Positions 1 through 9,130 of a stretch of 64,000 nt of DNA are shown here, piece by piece; within the stretch, counting starts at the first letter, position 1, and each line of letters opens with the position of its first letter. Origin of the DNA: Gemmatimonadota bacterium (GTDB lineage Bacteria; Gemmatimonadota; Gemmatimonadetes; Gemmatimonadales; Gemmatimonadaceae); assembly GCA_040388625.1 (NCBI GenBank), contig JAZKBK010000001.1:496001-560000 (forward strand), in the 5' to 3' direction. Under the pieces are notes generated by a model that saw only the letters and a program-made list of their open reading frames with translations, was not told the DNA's origin and made no database searches. The position numbers and the translations under genes are program-made.

Positions 1-1
1 G

Positions 2-1909
2 CCGAACTTCACGATCTACGACGAGGATGACAATATCGCCGTCATCAAGCGCGTGATGGAAGGCGCCGGAATCTCGACAAAGGCGTGGTCGGCGAAAGTC
101 ATAGCGTCGCTGATTTCGGATGCAAAGAACGCGCTTGTCACTCCGGAGGAGTACGCGTCGCTGGCAATGGATCCCGTGTCGCGCAATGCGTCGGTCGTGT
201 ACCGCAATCTCGAAACGGCACTTCGGAACGCAAATGCGGTGACATTCGATGATCTGCTGACACTGCCCGTGGAACTGCTGTCACGCGACGAATCGCTCCG
301 GCGTCGTCTCAGCGAACGGTTCCAGTTCATTCTGGTCGATGAGTATCAGGACACCAACCGTGCCCAGTATCAGTTCATCAAGCTGCTGGGTGGAGAGCAC
401 TCCAATGTCGTCGTGGTCGGCGACGACGATCAGTCGATTTACGGATGGCGCGGTGCGGACATCAGAAACATCCTCGACTTCGAGCGCGAGTTTCCCGACG
501 CGCGTGTAGTGCGCCTGGAGGAGAATTATCGCTCGACGCCCAATATTCTCGAAGTCGCCAACGCCGCCATCAGCGCCAACGTTGGGCGGAAGGGCAAGAC
601 CTTGCGGGCGACGCGGCCGGCGGGGGAGCGCGCGACCGTCACGGCTACACTCGACGATCGCGACGAAGCAGACTGGGTAGTAGAAGAAGTCATCTCGCGC
701 ATGTCGTCCGAGAATCGCACAGCACGCGATTTCGCCATTCTGTACCGTACCAATGCGCAGAGCCGTACTCTGGAAGATGCGCTGCGTAACCATGCGCTGC
801 CGTACCGACTCGTAGGTGCGGTCCGGTTCTACGATCGGCGCGAGATTCGCGACCTGATGGCGTATCTCAAGCTCATTGCCAACCCGTCCGATAACGAAGC
901 ATTCCGGCGCGCGGTCACAGTTCCAAAGCGCGGCCTTGGTGACACCACAATAGAAACGCTGGCCGGCATCGCGCAGGGAGTGGGTGTATCGATGCTCCAG
1001 GCTGCGTCTGATCCTGACCTGTTGACGGCATTACGCCCCGCTGCGCGTTCAGGGCTTGCTGCTTTCGCGGAGCTGATCGGCCGCTTTCGTGAGATGGCGC
1101 GCGAGACGAGTGTGGATGAGCTGCTGCGCGACCTCGTCGAGGCTCTGCGCTTTGGCGATTACCTGCGTGCGGACAGCCCGGAACAGGCGCGCGACCGTAT
1201 CGAGAACGTGACTGCACTCATCGATGGCGCGGCAGAGACGGTGATCGACGAAGGCGGCGAAGTCGGACTCACGCCACTCGATCATTTCCTCCAGCGGGCG
1301 ATGCTCGTCGCTGGCACGGACCAGTTGGATCCATCCGCCGAGGCGGTGACGTTGATGACGATGCACAACGCCAAGGGTCTGGAATATCCTGTCGTGTTCA
1401 TCACCGGAATGGAAGACGGCCTGTTTCCAACCTCGCAGGCCTTCGATGATCCGGCGAAAATGGAAGAGGAGCGACGCCTCTTCTACGTCGGCATAACGCG
1501 CGCGGAAGAGAAGCTGTATCTCACGCACTCCGAGAGCCGGCGCCGCAACGGCGAGATCGTCGGCGCGATTCCGTCCCGCTTTCTCCGCGATATTCCGAAT
1601 GGAATGCTGGAGGAGCGCGGCACGATACGCGCGAAGACCAGCGGTCGGCACTCCTGGGCGGATTCCGTGCGGCGCAAGACCCACGAGGTACCGCAGTGGC
1701 GCCAGGCGAAACGCGATTGGGAAGCCGAGTCGCAGGACGAGCCTGCGTACATGCGGGGCGAGCGCGTTCGTCACGCGATCTTCGGCACCGGAACGATCGC
1801 CGAGATTGGCGGCAATGGCCGCGACGTAAAGGCGACGATCACGTTTGACGATGAGGGCGTTGGACTGAAGACCATCAAGCTGGCGTACACCAAGCTCGAG
1901 AGAGAGTAA
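2..1909 (+). CDS. pcrA: UvrD/PcrA-type superfamily 1 DNA helicase, 5'-truncated by window edge
   Basis: ATP-dependent 3'-5' helicase of the UvrD/PcrA/Rep group, acting in nucleotide-excision repair and removal of recombination intermediates. The frame is open to the first bases of the window, so the gene starts upstream and its Walker A part is missing; ATG 53 is internal. Visible motifs in order: DEYQDTN (motif II, near base 340), GDDDQSIYGWRGAD (III), NYRST (IV), TLMTMHNAKGLEYP (V) and EERRLFYVGITRAEEKLYL (VI). The C-terminus (VRHAIFGTGTI...) is the Tudor-like tail that binds RNA polymerase in PcrA. The stop is 4 bases before gatC, so the two may be cotranscribed. The family is clear; pcrA versus uvrD is nomenclature. 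Confidence 0.95.
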   Translation, partial: PNFTIYDEDDNIAVIKRVMEGAGISTKAWSAKVIASLISDAKNALVTPEEYASLAMDPVSRNASVVYRNLETALRNANAVTFDDLLTLPVELLSRDESLRRRLSERFQFILVDEYQDTNRAQYQFIKLLGGEHSNVVVVGDDDQSIYGWRGADIRNILDFEREFPDARVVRLEENYRSTPNILEVANAAISANVGRKGKTLRATRPAGERATVTATLDDRDEADWVVEEVISRMSSENRTARDFAILYRTNAQSRTLEDALRNHALPYRLVGAVRFYDRREIRDLMAYLKLIANPSDNEAFRRAVTVPKRGLGDTTIETLAGIAQGVGVSMLQAASDPDLLTALRPAARSGLAAFAELIGRFREMARETSVDELLRDLVEALRFGDYLRADSPEQARDRIENVTALIDGAAETVIDEGGEVGLTPLDHFLQRAMLVAGTDQLDPSAEAVTLMTMHNAKGLEYPVVFITGMEDGLFPTSQAFDDPAKMEEERRLFYVGITRAEEKLYLTHSESRRRNGEIVGAIPSRFLRDIPNGMLEERGTIRAKTSGRHSWADSVRRKTHEVPQWRQAKRDWEAESQDEPAYMRGERVRHAIFGTGTIAEIGGNGRDVKATITFDDEGVGLKTIKLAYTKLERE

Positions 1910-1913
1910 GACA

Positions 1914-2249
1914 ATGGCGGTAACCGAAACCGACATCCGCAAGATCGCCGACCTCGCGCGACTGTCGCTGGCCGATGAGGAAGTTCCGGCCATGACAGCG
2001 CAGCTCAACAGCATTCTCGCGCACATGGATGTGCTCACGCGAGTAGACACGACAAGCCTCACGGAGGCCGGAGCGGACGCAATCACATCCGCTATCGCGC
2101 TGGCCCGCGACGTGAAGAGTGCCGGTGCTCCTCTACGGGGCGATGCGGTGGCGCCGTTCCCGATGAACGCCACCGCGCCGATGCTGGCGCCCGATTCGGA
2201 GGATGGTTTCATTCTCGTTCCACGTCTTTCGACGCACGAGGACATGTAG
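1914..2249 (+). CDS. gatC: Asp-tRNA(Asn)/Glu-tRNA(Gln) amidotransferase subunit C
   Basis: Small subunit (111 aa) that wraps around GatA and stabilises the GatCAB complex, which converts Glu-tRNA(Gln) or Asp-tRNA(Asn) to the correctly amidated tRNA in the cytoplasm. The N-terminus (IRKIADLARLSL) and the later segment ending in LVPRL are typical of GatC. The purine-rich end of pcrA serves as its ribosome site. Its stop overlaps the gatA GTG by one base (TAGTG), so the subunits are translationally coupled. First gene of a complete gatC-gatA-gatB operon. Confidence 0.95.
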   Translation: MAVTETDIRKIADLARLSLADEEVPAMTAQLNSILAHMDVLTRVDTTSLTEAGADAITSAIALARDVKSAGAPLRGDAVAPFPMNATAPMLAPDSEDGFILVPRLSTHEDM

Positions 2250-3661
2250 TGCGAAACATCATCGACATGACCAACGACGCGGCGGTGCGCGCAGCAGACC
2301 CGCGATTCGGTCGGGATGGACTCAACATCGTGGTGGCGACCAACCAGGAGTCGTCACTCGCGAATGCGGAACGTGTCGCGCTCGCGTACGGGCGCGGGGA
2401 TGCGATGTCGTTGCCGGGGATGGCGATAGCTGTCAAGGACAACATCGCTACGCTCGACATGCCGACCACCTGCGGATCGCGGATCCTGTCTGGATACGTG
2501 AGTCCATATGAGGCAACTGCAATCACCAGGCTTCGCGCGCAGGGCGCCGTCGTCGTGGCGAAGACCAACATGGACGAATTCGCCATGGGGTCTTCGACGG
2601 AAACCAGCGCCTACGGACCAACGCACAACCCAGTCGATCCCGCTCGGAGTCCGGGTGGCTCATCCGGCGGTTCGGCAGCAGCTGTCGCCGCGGGAATCAC
2701 CGAGATCGCACTTGGCTCCGAGACCGGCGGCAGCGTGAGACAACCAGCTGCGTTCTGCGGCGTCGTCGGTGTGAAGCCGACGTATGGTCGTATCAGTCGT
2801 TTCGGTCTCGTGGCGTTCGGTTCGTCGCTCGACCAGATTGGTGTATTCGCTCGATCGGTGCGCAACGCCGCGATAGCGACCTATGCCATGTCCGGCGCCG
2901 ATCTCAATGACTCGACGAGCGCCGACGTACCAGTCCCGACGATGCCGGAACCCGTAGAGGCCTATCGTGGACGCACGCTCGACGGCGTCACCATCGGAAT
3001 CCCGACGGAATATTTCCCGCCGTCGCTAGACGCCGATGTTCGTGCGCGTTGCGATGTCGCGATCGAGGTACTCCGTGGGCTCGGCGCGAAGATCGTCGAC
3101 GTGTCGCTACCGCATACGGAGCTCGCGATTCCTGTTTACTACATAATCGCGCCGGCGGAGGCATCGTCCAACCTCGCGCGTTTCGATGGTGTGCGTTACG
3201 GCCCGCGTGCAGCCGATGTCACGGATCTGCGTGAGATGTATCAGTCGACCCGCAGCCGTGGATTCGGCACTGAAGTCAAGCGTCGCATTCTCATCGGCAC
3301 CTACGTGCTGTCGCACGGATACTACGATGCGTACTACAAGAAAGCGCAGAGCGTTCGCGCACTGATCACGCGTGATTTCGACGCGGTATTCGGGTCGGGT
3401 GTCGACGCGCTCTTCACGCCGACGACGCCGACGCCCGCATTCAAGATCGGAGCCGTGACCGACCCGTACGAGATGTACATGAGTGACATCTTCACCGTCA
3501 CAGCAAATCTCGCCGGGATACCCGCCATCTCGCTGCCGATCGGCAGGGTTGGCGGACTTCCCATCGGCGGTCAGATCATGACTCGTCACTTCGACGAGCC
3601 CCGCATGTTCCACGTCGCGGCGGCCCTCGAAGCAGCACTCGGCGGGGAGGCGCACGCATGA
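2249..3661 (+). CDS. gatA: Asp-tRNA(Asn)/Glu-tRNA(Gln) amidotransferase subunit A
   Basis: Glutaminase/amidase subunit (470 aa) of GatCAB; it releases ammonia from glutamine and passes it to GatB. The amidase-signature Ser-cisSer-Lys triad is visible as K63 (in AVKDN), S138 (in GGSSGGS) and S162 (in GSETGGSVRQPA), with the same spacing as in characterised GatA. The start is a GTG overlapping the gatC stop; ATG 2267 is a possible later start. The 3' end overlaps gatB by 4 bases (ATGA). Full-length with no missing residues. Confidence 0.96.
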   Translation: MRNIIDMTNDAAVRAADPRFGRDGLNIVVATNQESSLANAERVALAYGRGDAMSLPGMAIAVKDNIATLDMPTTCGSRILSGYVSPYEATAITRLRAQGAVVVAKTNMDEFAMGSSTETSAYGPTHNPVDPARSPGGSSGGSAAAVAAGITEIALGSETGGSVRQPAAFCGVVGVKPTYGRISRFGLVAFGSSLDQIGVFARSVRNAAIATYAMSGADLNDSTSADVPVPTMPEPVEAYRGRTLDGVTIGIPTEYFPPSLDADVRARCDVAIEVLRGLGAKIVDVSLPHTELAIPVYYIIAPAEASSNLARFDGVRYGPRAADVTDLREMYQSTRSRGFGTEVKRRILIGTYVLSHGYYDAYYKKAQSVRALITRDFDAVFGSGVDALFTPTTPTPAFKIGAVTDPYEMYMSDIFTVTANLAGIPAISLPIGRVGGLPIGGQIMTRHFDEPRMFHVAAALEAALGGEAHA

Positions 3662-5106
3662 CGGATTGGAGCGAAAAGTACGAGATGGTCGTCGGACTCG
3701 AGGTCCACGTGCAGCTCAAGACGCGATCCAAGATGTTCTGCGGCTGTTCCGCGGATTTCGGAGCGCCGCCGAACGTCAACACCTGTCCGGTCTGTCTTGC
3801 GCTGCCGGGAGCGCTGCCCGTGATCAATGCCGAGGCGGTACGGCTCGCCTTGCGCGCTGCAATCGCGCTCGACTTCACGATCAACCTGAAGTCTGTCTTC
3901 GCACGTAAGAACTATTTCTATCCCGATCTGCCGAAAGGCTATCAGATATCCCAATACGATGAGCCGATTGCGGTGCGCGGAACGCTGCGTGTCAAAACCC
4001 CGGGGGAAACGGCAACGCACGACATCGCGATCACGCGCCTCCACATGGAAGAGGATGCCGGCAAGTCCGTGCACGATCGCTATCCGCGCAAGACTGCGAT
4101 AGACCTGAACCGGGCTGGAGTTCCGCTGATCGAGATCGTGAGTGAGCCCGACATCCGCTCAGCAGCGGAAGCGGGCGCCTACCTGCGCACGCTCAAGCAG
4201 ATCCTCGAATACGCCGGCGTGAGCGACGTGAGCATGGAAGAGGGGAGTCTTCGCGTCGATGCGAACGTGAGCGCGCGTCTGCATGGCGCGACCGAGCTCG
4301 GGACGAAGACCGAGGTCAAGAATGTGAATTCGTTTTCCGCTGTCGAGCGATCGCTTCAGAGCGAATTCGAACGCCAGTGCGCGATGCTGGACCGCGGCGA
4401 GGTCGTGCGTCAGGAGACCATGATCTGGGATGCATCGCGCGGCACGGTTCGTCCGGCAAGATCGAAGGAAGAGAGTCACGACTACCGCTACTTTCCCGAT
4501 CCCGATCTGCCGCCGTTGATTCTGGACCCCGACTACGTCGCACGGCTTCGTCACACGCTTCCGGAGATGGCGCAACAGCTGCGGCAGCGGTTCAGCACCG
4601 AGTTTGGTCTCAACGAAGCGGAGCTGGACGCAGTGACCGCGGAGTCTTCTCTTGCTGCCTACTTCGAGGGTGTGGCACGCGCACACGGCGACGCGAAGGC
4701 CGCTGCAAAATGGATGATGGGCGAGCTTGCCGCGGCACTCAATGAAACAGGAAGCGGCATCCGTGATTTTCCCGTGCGCGCGCCGCAGCTCGCTGAATTG
4801 CTGGACATGGTACGCGATGGCAAGCTGAGCCACACGGCCGCGAAGGGCGTATTCGCGACCATGCGCAGCAGCGGAAAGTCAGCCCCTGTTGTCGCCGCGG
4901 AGATGGCCGTGACTCAGGTTGGTGACGATTCCCAGATCGAGCAGTGGATCGAGGAGGTGTTCGCCGAATTGCCTGCCGAGACGTCGCGATTCCGCGCCGG
5001 AGAGAAGAAATTGACCGGTGTGCTGGTCGGCGCCGTCATGAAGAAGTCGAAGGGACGCGCAGATCCAAAGAAAGTCAACGCGTTGTTGAGCAAGGTCACG
5101 GGGTAG
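3658..5106 (+). CDS. gatB: Asp-tRNA(Asn)/Glu-tRNA(Gln) amidotransferase subunit B
   Basis: tRNA-binding and kinase subunit (482 aa) of GatCAB; it phosphorylates the mischarged aminoacyl-tRNA before amidation. The N-terminus has the GLEVHVQLKT signature, and two cysteine pairs (CGC and CPVC) match the GatB zinc site. The YRYFPDPDLPP segment and the C-terminal YqeY-like helical tail are present. It starts at an ATG inside the gatA stop (ATGA). It ends 19 bases from the convergent phospholipase-like gene, with no clear terminator between them. Confidence 0.96.
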   Translation: MTDWSEKYEMVVGLEVHVQLKTRSKMFCGCSADFGAPPNVNTCPVCLALPGALPVINAEAVRLALRAAIALDFTINLKSVFARKNYFYPDLPKGYQISQYDEPIAVRGTLRVKTPGETATHDIAITRLHMEEDAGKSVHDRYPRKTAIDLNRAGVPLIEIVSEPDIRSAAEAGAYLRTLKQILEYAGVSDVSMEEGSLRVDANVSARLHGATELGTKTEVKNVNSFSAVERSLQSEFERQCAMLDRGEVVRQETMIWDASRGTVRPARSKEESHDYRYFPDPDLPPLILDPDYVARLRHTLPEMAQQLRQRFSTEFGLNEAELDAVTAESSLAAYFEGVARAHGDAKAAAKWMMGELAAALNETGSGIRDFPVRAPQLAELLDMVRDGKLSHTAAKGVFATMRSSGKSAPVVAAEMAVTQVGDDSQIEQWIEEVFAELPAETSRFRAGEKKLTGVLVGAVMKKSKGRADPKKVNALLSKVTG

Positions 5107-5125
5107 GCGCGCCCTCGACCCTCGG

Positions 5126-6136
5126 TCACTCGGTCGGATAGATGGGTGCGCCGAGTTTCTCGTGATAGGCCAGATCGCTCTCCGGCAGTCCAAACTTGCG
5201 GTCAGCTTCATCACGGATCATGAGCTCGCCGCCGCCACGCCGTAGCGCGGCGCGGCGCACCTGCTTCGCCTCTCTGAGGGCGACGTCGCCTGACGGATCG
5301 AGTGCGTACGGAGCGGACTCGCTCATTCTGTTGAACAGATCGAGAATGAAGTCGTACGAGCGCGTCATGTACGCGCCGACTTCATCGTTCGCGAGATCCC
5401 ATCGGCTCTTCTCGGATATCAACTGAAATGCTCGTTGCCACGAATCCGTATCCGTGACGTATACCATCCCGCGGAAGATTCTGCGGTTGGTATGCGTGCT
5501 GAATATCGTTGGACTGAGAATCCGGTCGAGATGGAAATCTGCGCGCGAGTGATCCAGCAGGATGAGCTCACGCGCGCGATGCGGTGAATCACCGCCGAGG
5601 TGGGTCTCGAATCGGCTTTCCCAGTAACTGTGGCCGATGGAAGAAGTCGTTGACGTTACCGTGAGCTGCTTCGGCACGAAGTAATTGTGCGCCACCGAGT
5701 CGGCCGCGAGATGCGCAAGGTATCCCAGTGCAAACGCGCGCATTCGGCCGTCGCTGGCGAGATCGTGGATTTCATAACCGACCTTCCAAGAGTGACAGTG
5801 CCGACCTGCTTCGGCGTACTTCTTGGCGATGCTGGTGTCCGCGGCGATCGATCCATACAGGAAGTCGTACGGAAATGCCTCGAGCAACTCCGCTATCGTG
5901 CCCGGCAGCATGGAGAGCGAGCGCAGCACGGCGTCACCCAGAAACACGTGCGTGCCTGGAGTCCAGGCGTGCGCGGTTCTGGGTGTGAGAAGGAGCAGCA
6001 GCACGGCCAGTGCCGCTGCTCCCGAAATACTAAATGCCCAGCCGCCGGCGCCGGCGGCGAATCGATTTGCGGAGATCCTGCAATTCCCCCGAGACAGTGT
6101 CCTCGACTGCAGCCTTTGCCGCGTCGAAATAATCAC
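5126..6136 (-). CDS. zinc-dependent phospholipase C / S1-P1-like exported protein
   Basis: Exported protein resembling the zinc-dependent phospholipase C fold. After a hydrophobic stretch (ALAVLLLLLTP ending in TAHA-W) comes WTPGTHVFLGDAVL, then histidine-containing helices (FALGYLAHLAADSVAHNYFVP; YWESRFETHLGG), arranged as in zinc-dependent phospholipase C proteins. An N-terminal Trp after signal cleavage is a known zinc ligand in that fold, which supports the call. The start is uncertain: no ATG lies near, GTG 6136 or GTG 6154 would overlap the upstream gene by about 100 bases, and GTG 6004 would leave a very short signal. Last gene of a DUF948-YtxH-phospholipase string. The substrate is unknown. 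Confidence 0.7.
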   Translation of the reverse strand: MIISTRQRLQSRTLSRGNCRISANRFAAGAGGWAFSISGAAALAVLLLLLTPRTAHAWTPGTHVFLGDAVLRSLSMLPGTIAELLEAFPYDFLYGSIAADTSIAKKYAEAGRHCHSWKVGYEIHDLASDGRMRAFALGYLAHLAADSVAHNYFVPKQLTVTSTTSSIGHSYWESRFETHLGGDSPHRARELILLDHSRADFHLDRILSPTIFSTHTNRRIFRGMVYVTDTDSWQRAFQLISEKSRWDLANDEVGAYMTRSYDFILDLFNRMSESAPYALDPSGDVALREAKQVRRAALRRGGGELMIRDEADRKFGLPESDLAYHEKLGAPIYPTE

Positions 6137-6494
6137 GCAATTGTTCGCCGACACCGTCCAGCGATATGTCCTCAGCCATTTCCATCCCGCGGTCGTAACC
6201 GCGTCGTGCGCCGCGCGCGGCCTTGCGCGCCATGCCAGCACCCGCGACTCCGGCAAGCGAGGCGAGCTCTGCTCCGCGCCCGGCCAGACCCATCCCTCGT
6301 CGAATCGAGCCTCGGCCCGGCCTGCCCGCGCGGAACAACAGGGTAACACCGACCCCGACTGTGAGTCCGATCAGTGCAGCAGTAAGGAGATCGAGATCTT
6401 CCTCATGCGAGACCTCCGCGCCTCCGCGACGTGGTCCGCGGCCGGGGCGGGGCGTCCGTGCCGGTGTCGCCGGCCGAGCTTCCGTGTCTGTCAT
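6030..6494 (-). CDS. YtxH-like small membrane protein
   Basis: About 154 aa with one membrane segment (LLTAALIGLTVGVGVTLLF), a Gly/Arg-rich linker and a C-terminal amphipathic helix (LRDYFDAAKAAVEDTVSGEL) ending in a run of arginines. This resembles YtxH-domain proteins. Its placement directly behind a DUF948 gene matches the Bacillus ytxG-ytxH pair, a general-stress locus. ATG 6494 is the likeliest start, giving a 92-base overlap with the DUF948 gene; ATG 6500 and 6551 are alternatives. The biochemical role is unknown. Confidence 0.6.
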   Translation of the reverse strand: MTDTEARPATPARTPRPGRGPRRGGAEVSHEEDLDLLTAALIGLTVGVGVTLLFRAGRPGRGSIRRGMGLAGRGAELASLAGVAGAGMARKAARGARRGYDRGMEMAEDISLDGVGEQLRDYFDAAKAAVEDTVSGELQDLRKSIRRRRRRLGI

Positions 6495-7023
6495 CGCCAT
6501 CCTCGAATTCCTCCGTGTTGTCGAAAACCTGCGCCAGTCCGGTCCGGACACCGTGTACCGTCGATGCGGTAGTCACGAATGCGGATTCGGCCTCGTCCTG
6601 TACGACTTCGATCAGCGCGTTGAACTCGTCGAGCCTCGCCTCGGCTTCCTTCACCGCCTTGAGCAGCCGCGCATTCGCGGCGGCTACCGTCTGCTGGACC
6701 TGACGCACGTCTCCCTTCACGATCGCGACGATCTCCCGCGCATCCTCGGTCACGATACTCGCGCTCCTCACGAGGGGCGCCACATCACCGTAAACGCGAT
6801 CCAGCAGATCGTTCACCTTCTTGTACGTCTTCCTGAAGTTCCACGCTGCCGGAACCAGCCCCACCGCGAGCACCAGCAAGGCGATCGTGGTGAGACCGCT
6901 CGCGACCGAGGTGATCTTCTCGAAGGTGCTGGTCACTGCCGGCACCTGCTTGGTCACGAGCGTGTCAGGAAGAACGTGCGCGACCTGAATCAGCAGCGCG
7001 GTTACGTGCGTCATGTCGTACAT
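6403..7023 (-). CDS. DUF948 (YtxG-like) membrane-anchored coiled-coil protein
   Basis: About 206 aa. A membrane segment (GLTTIALLVLAVGLVPAAWNF) is followed by long amphipathic helices (KKVNDLLDRVYGD... REIVAIVKGDVRQVQQTV), the layout of DUF948 proteins. The tail is Arg/Pro/Asp-rich. ATG 7023 or 7014 is preferred over the longer frame to 7206, which would run into murA. It is divergent from murA with about 100 bases between the starts, and heads a three-gene minus-strand string with a YtxH-like and a phospholipase-like gene. Function not established; the Bacillus relatives are stress-induced. Confidence 0.72.
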   Translation of the reverse strand: MYDMTHVTALLIQVAHVLPDTLVTKQVPAVTSTFEKITSVASGLTTIALLVLAVGLVPAAWNFRKTYKKVNDLLDRVYGDVAPLVRSASIVTEDAREIVAIVKGDVRQVQQTVAAANARLLKAVKEAEARLDEFNALIEVVQDEAESAFVTTASTVHGVRTGLAQVFDNTEEFEDGDDRHGSSAGDTGTDAPPRPRTTSRRRGGLA

Positions 7024-7124
7024 AGGCACCGATGGTGCAAGGGAAGGGCCAGTTCTGGTTACCCTGTAAATTGCCACGCGGACGGCCAATCTGGACGTCC
7101 CGGCCCTATATTGTCGCCAATACC

Positions 7125-8426
7125 ATGACCGCTGTCCAATACATCGTAGAGGGCGGGCACCGGCTTTCCGGTAGCATCCGCCCCTCCGGCAACAAGAACG
7201 CCGCACTTCCGATCGTGGCCGCCGCGCTCCTCTCGAGCAAGCCGGTCCGCCTCACGAACGTACCCCGAATCCGGGATCTCGAAACGCTGGTCGAGCTGCT
7301 GCGATCGGTCGGCGCGTCGGCTGAGTGGACCGAGCGAAACACGCTCGATATCTCGGCACCGGATCTGCGCCCGGAAGGGCTCGACCCTGCGCTATGCGTC
7401 CGCATACGTGCCTCGATCCTGCTCGCGGCACCGCTGCTGGCGCGCTGCGGCACGGCGACGCTGCCGGCACCGGGCGGTGATGTGATCGGCCGCCGCCGTC
7501 TCGACACACACTTCCTCGCCATGTCACAGCTCGGCGTCACGGTGAGGGACGATGACGGCTATCACATGACTGTCGACCGCATCACCGGTGCGGACGTCTT
7601 TCTGGATGAGCCGAGTGTGACGGGCACGGAGAACGCGCTGATTCTCGCAGCCGCCGCGGAAGGAATCACTGTCCTCCGGAACGCCGCCAGCGAGCCGCAC
7701 GTTCAGGATCTCGCACACTTCCTCGTCGCACTCGGCTCGCGTATCGATGGAATCGGCACGAACACGATCACCGTGTACGGCGACCGAACGCTCGGCGAGA
7801 CCGCGATTACGCATGAGATCGGTCCGGATCATATCGAGGTAGGCTCGTTCATCGGACTTGCAGCCGTCACGCATTCCGAGATTCGGGTCGTCGATGCCGG
7901 TGTCGCGCATCTGCGCTCTACGCTCATGGGATTCGAGCGGCTCGGGATTCGCTGCCGCATCGAAGGCCGCGACCTGATCGTTCCAGCGGATCAGGAGCTT
8001 GTGATACACAAGGACTTCGGCGGACACATCCCCAAGCTCGAAGATCAGCCGTGGCCCGCGTTTCCGGCAGACACGATGTCGATCGCGATCGTCGCAGCGA
8101 CGCAATGCGACGGTGTGATACTGATCCACGAGAAGATGTTCGAGTCACGTCTCTTCTTCGTGGACAGACTGATCGGGATGGGCGCCAATATCGTGCTGTG
8201 CGATCCGCATCGTTGCATAGTGAGCGGACCGAGCGCTCTGCGTGGATCGACCATGGAGTCGCCGGATATCCGAGCCGGCATGGCAATGCTCCTGGCCGCT
8301 TTGTGTGCCCGAGGAAAGAGCACCATCAACAACGTCACGCAGATAGAGCGCGGTTACGAGCGGATCGATGAGCGCCTCAACGCACTCGGCGCACGCGTCA
8401 CGCGCGTCGGCGACCGACGGCAGTAG
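7125..8426 (+). CDS. murA: UDP-N-acetylglucosamine 1-carboxyvinyltransferase with Asp at the active-site Cys position
   Basis: First committed enzyme of peptidoglycan synthesis, transferring enolpyruvate from PEP to UDP-GlcNAc in the cytoplasm (433 aa). Substrate-binding K24 (SGNKNAALP) and R95 (RIRASIL) and the catalytic-base Asp (in WPAFPAD) are present. The loop carrying E. coli Cys115 (PGGC) reads PGGDVIG here, with D119. Asp at this position occurs naturally in Chlamydia, Mycobacterium and Borrelia MurA and confers intrinsic fosfomycin insensitivity. ATG 7125 is chosen over an upstream in-frame GTG-like extension because the family starts at the equivalent of AVQYIVEGG. A TATATT box lies at 7107-7112 without a good -35. 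Confidence 0.95.
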   Translation: MTAVQYIVEGGHRLSGSIRPSGNKNAALPIVAAALLSSKPVRLTNVPRIRDLETLVELLRSVGASAEWTERNTLDISAPDLRPEGLDPALCVRIRASILLAAPLLARCGTATLPAPGGDVIGRRRLDTHFLAMSQLGVTVRDDDGYHMTVDRITGADVFLDEPSVTGTENALILAAAAEGITVLRNAASEPHVQDLAHFLVALGSRIDGIGTNTITVYGDRTLGETAITHEIGPDHIEVGSFIGLAAVTHSEIRVVDAGVAHLRSTLMGFERLGIRCRIEGRDLIVPADQELVIHKDFGGHIPKLEDQPWPAFPADTMSIAIVAATQCDGVILIHEKMFESRLFFVDRLIGMGANIVLCDPHRCIVSGPSALRGSTMESPDIRAGMAMLLAALCARGKSTINNVTQIERGYERIDERLNALGARVTRVGDRRQ

Positions 8427-8434
8427 ACCAGGCT

Positions 8435-9130
8435 GTGCAAACTGGAACGATCGAGGAAGTAGCTGAGTTTGCGGAGTTCGGCATCCTCGCATTCACGACG
8501 ACCCGCGCAGCTGGCACTTTCGGGTTGTCGGGAACGGATCCCGTCGGAGAGGTAATGGGTCGCTGGACGGGGTTGCTGGTGGAGATCGGAGCACGCGGAA
8601 TCTGCGTGGCCCCCCAGGTCCACGGCGACACGGTTCTGGCACACGCCAATCCGTGGGATGGATTTCTGAGGACGCGTCCCGCCGATGGCCACGCGACCCA
8701 GGAGCGTGGCCTCGCACTGGCGGTTACGATCGCCGACTGTGCGCCGGTCTTCCTCGCCCACCCCTCTGGCGCGGTCGCGATAGTCCATTCCGGATGGCGC
8801 GGCACTGAGGCGCGGATCATCCATCAGGCGATCCGGGTACTGGGCCGCGCTGGACTTGCGCCGGACGAGCTGCGTGTCCACATCGGGCCGGCAATTTGCG
8901 GTCGTTGCTACGAGGTATCCGCGGATGTCAGGGCTCGGCTGACCGGTGAGGCCTCCAACCGGCCCGGCAACGTGGACATCAGATCGCTGATAGCGGAGCA
9001 GGCGACCGAGGCCGGGATTGGGCGCGTTTCGGTGTCGCCGTCCTGCACCAGATGCGACAACGAATCGTTCTTCTCGCACCGGGCAGGCGACGCCGGTCGC
9101 CAGATCGCGGTTATAGTTGCAAAACAGTAG
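8435..9130 (+). CDS. pgeF: peptidoglycan editing factor PgeF / multicopper polyphenol oxidase (YfiH, DUF152)
   Basis: About 231 aa, laccase-domain family. Family members act as purine-nucleoside phosphorylases/adenosine deaminases, and in E. coli prevent misincorporation of amino acids into peptidoglycan precursors. Metal and active-site motifs are visible: VHGD, ADCAPV, VHSGWRGT and IGPAICGRCYEV. The GTG start lies 8 bases after murA, so the two cell-wall genes probably form one operon. The rpsA promoter overlaps its last codons. Confidence 0.88.
   Translation: MQTGTIEEVAEFAEFGILAFTTTRAAGTFGLSGTDPVGEVMGRWTGLLVEIGARGICVAPQVHGDTVLAHANPWDGFLRTRPADGHATQERGLALAVTIADCAPVFLAHPSGAVAIVHSGWRGTEARIIHQAIRVLGRAGLAPDELRVHIGPAICGRCYEVSADVRARLTGEASNRPGNVDIRSLIAEQATEAGIGRVSVSPSCTRCDNESFFSHRAGDAGRQIAVIVAKQ

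Noticed and set aside
1049-2245. 398-codon open frame on the minus strand opposite pcrA and gatC
   Set aside because: Covers two certain plus-strand genes and has no domain; a GC-codon shadow.
7071-7112. Promoter for murA from TTGCCA (7071) and TATATT (7107)
   Set aside because: The 30-base spacer is far outside the functional range; no other -35 fits the TATATT.
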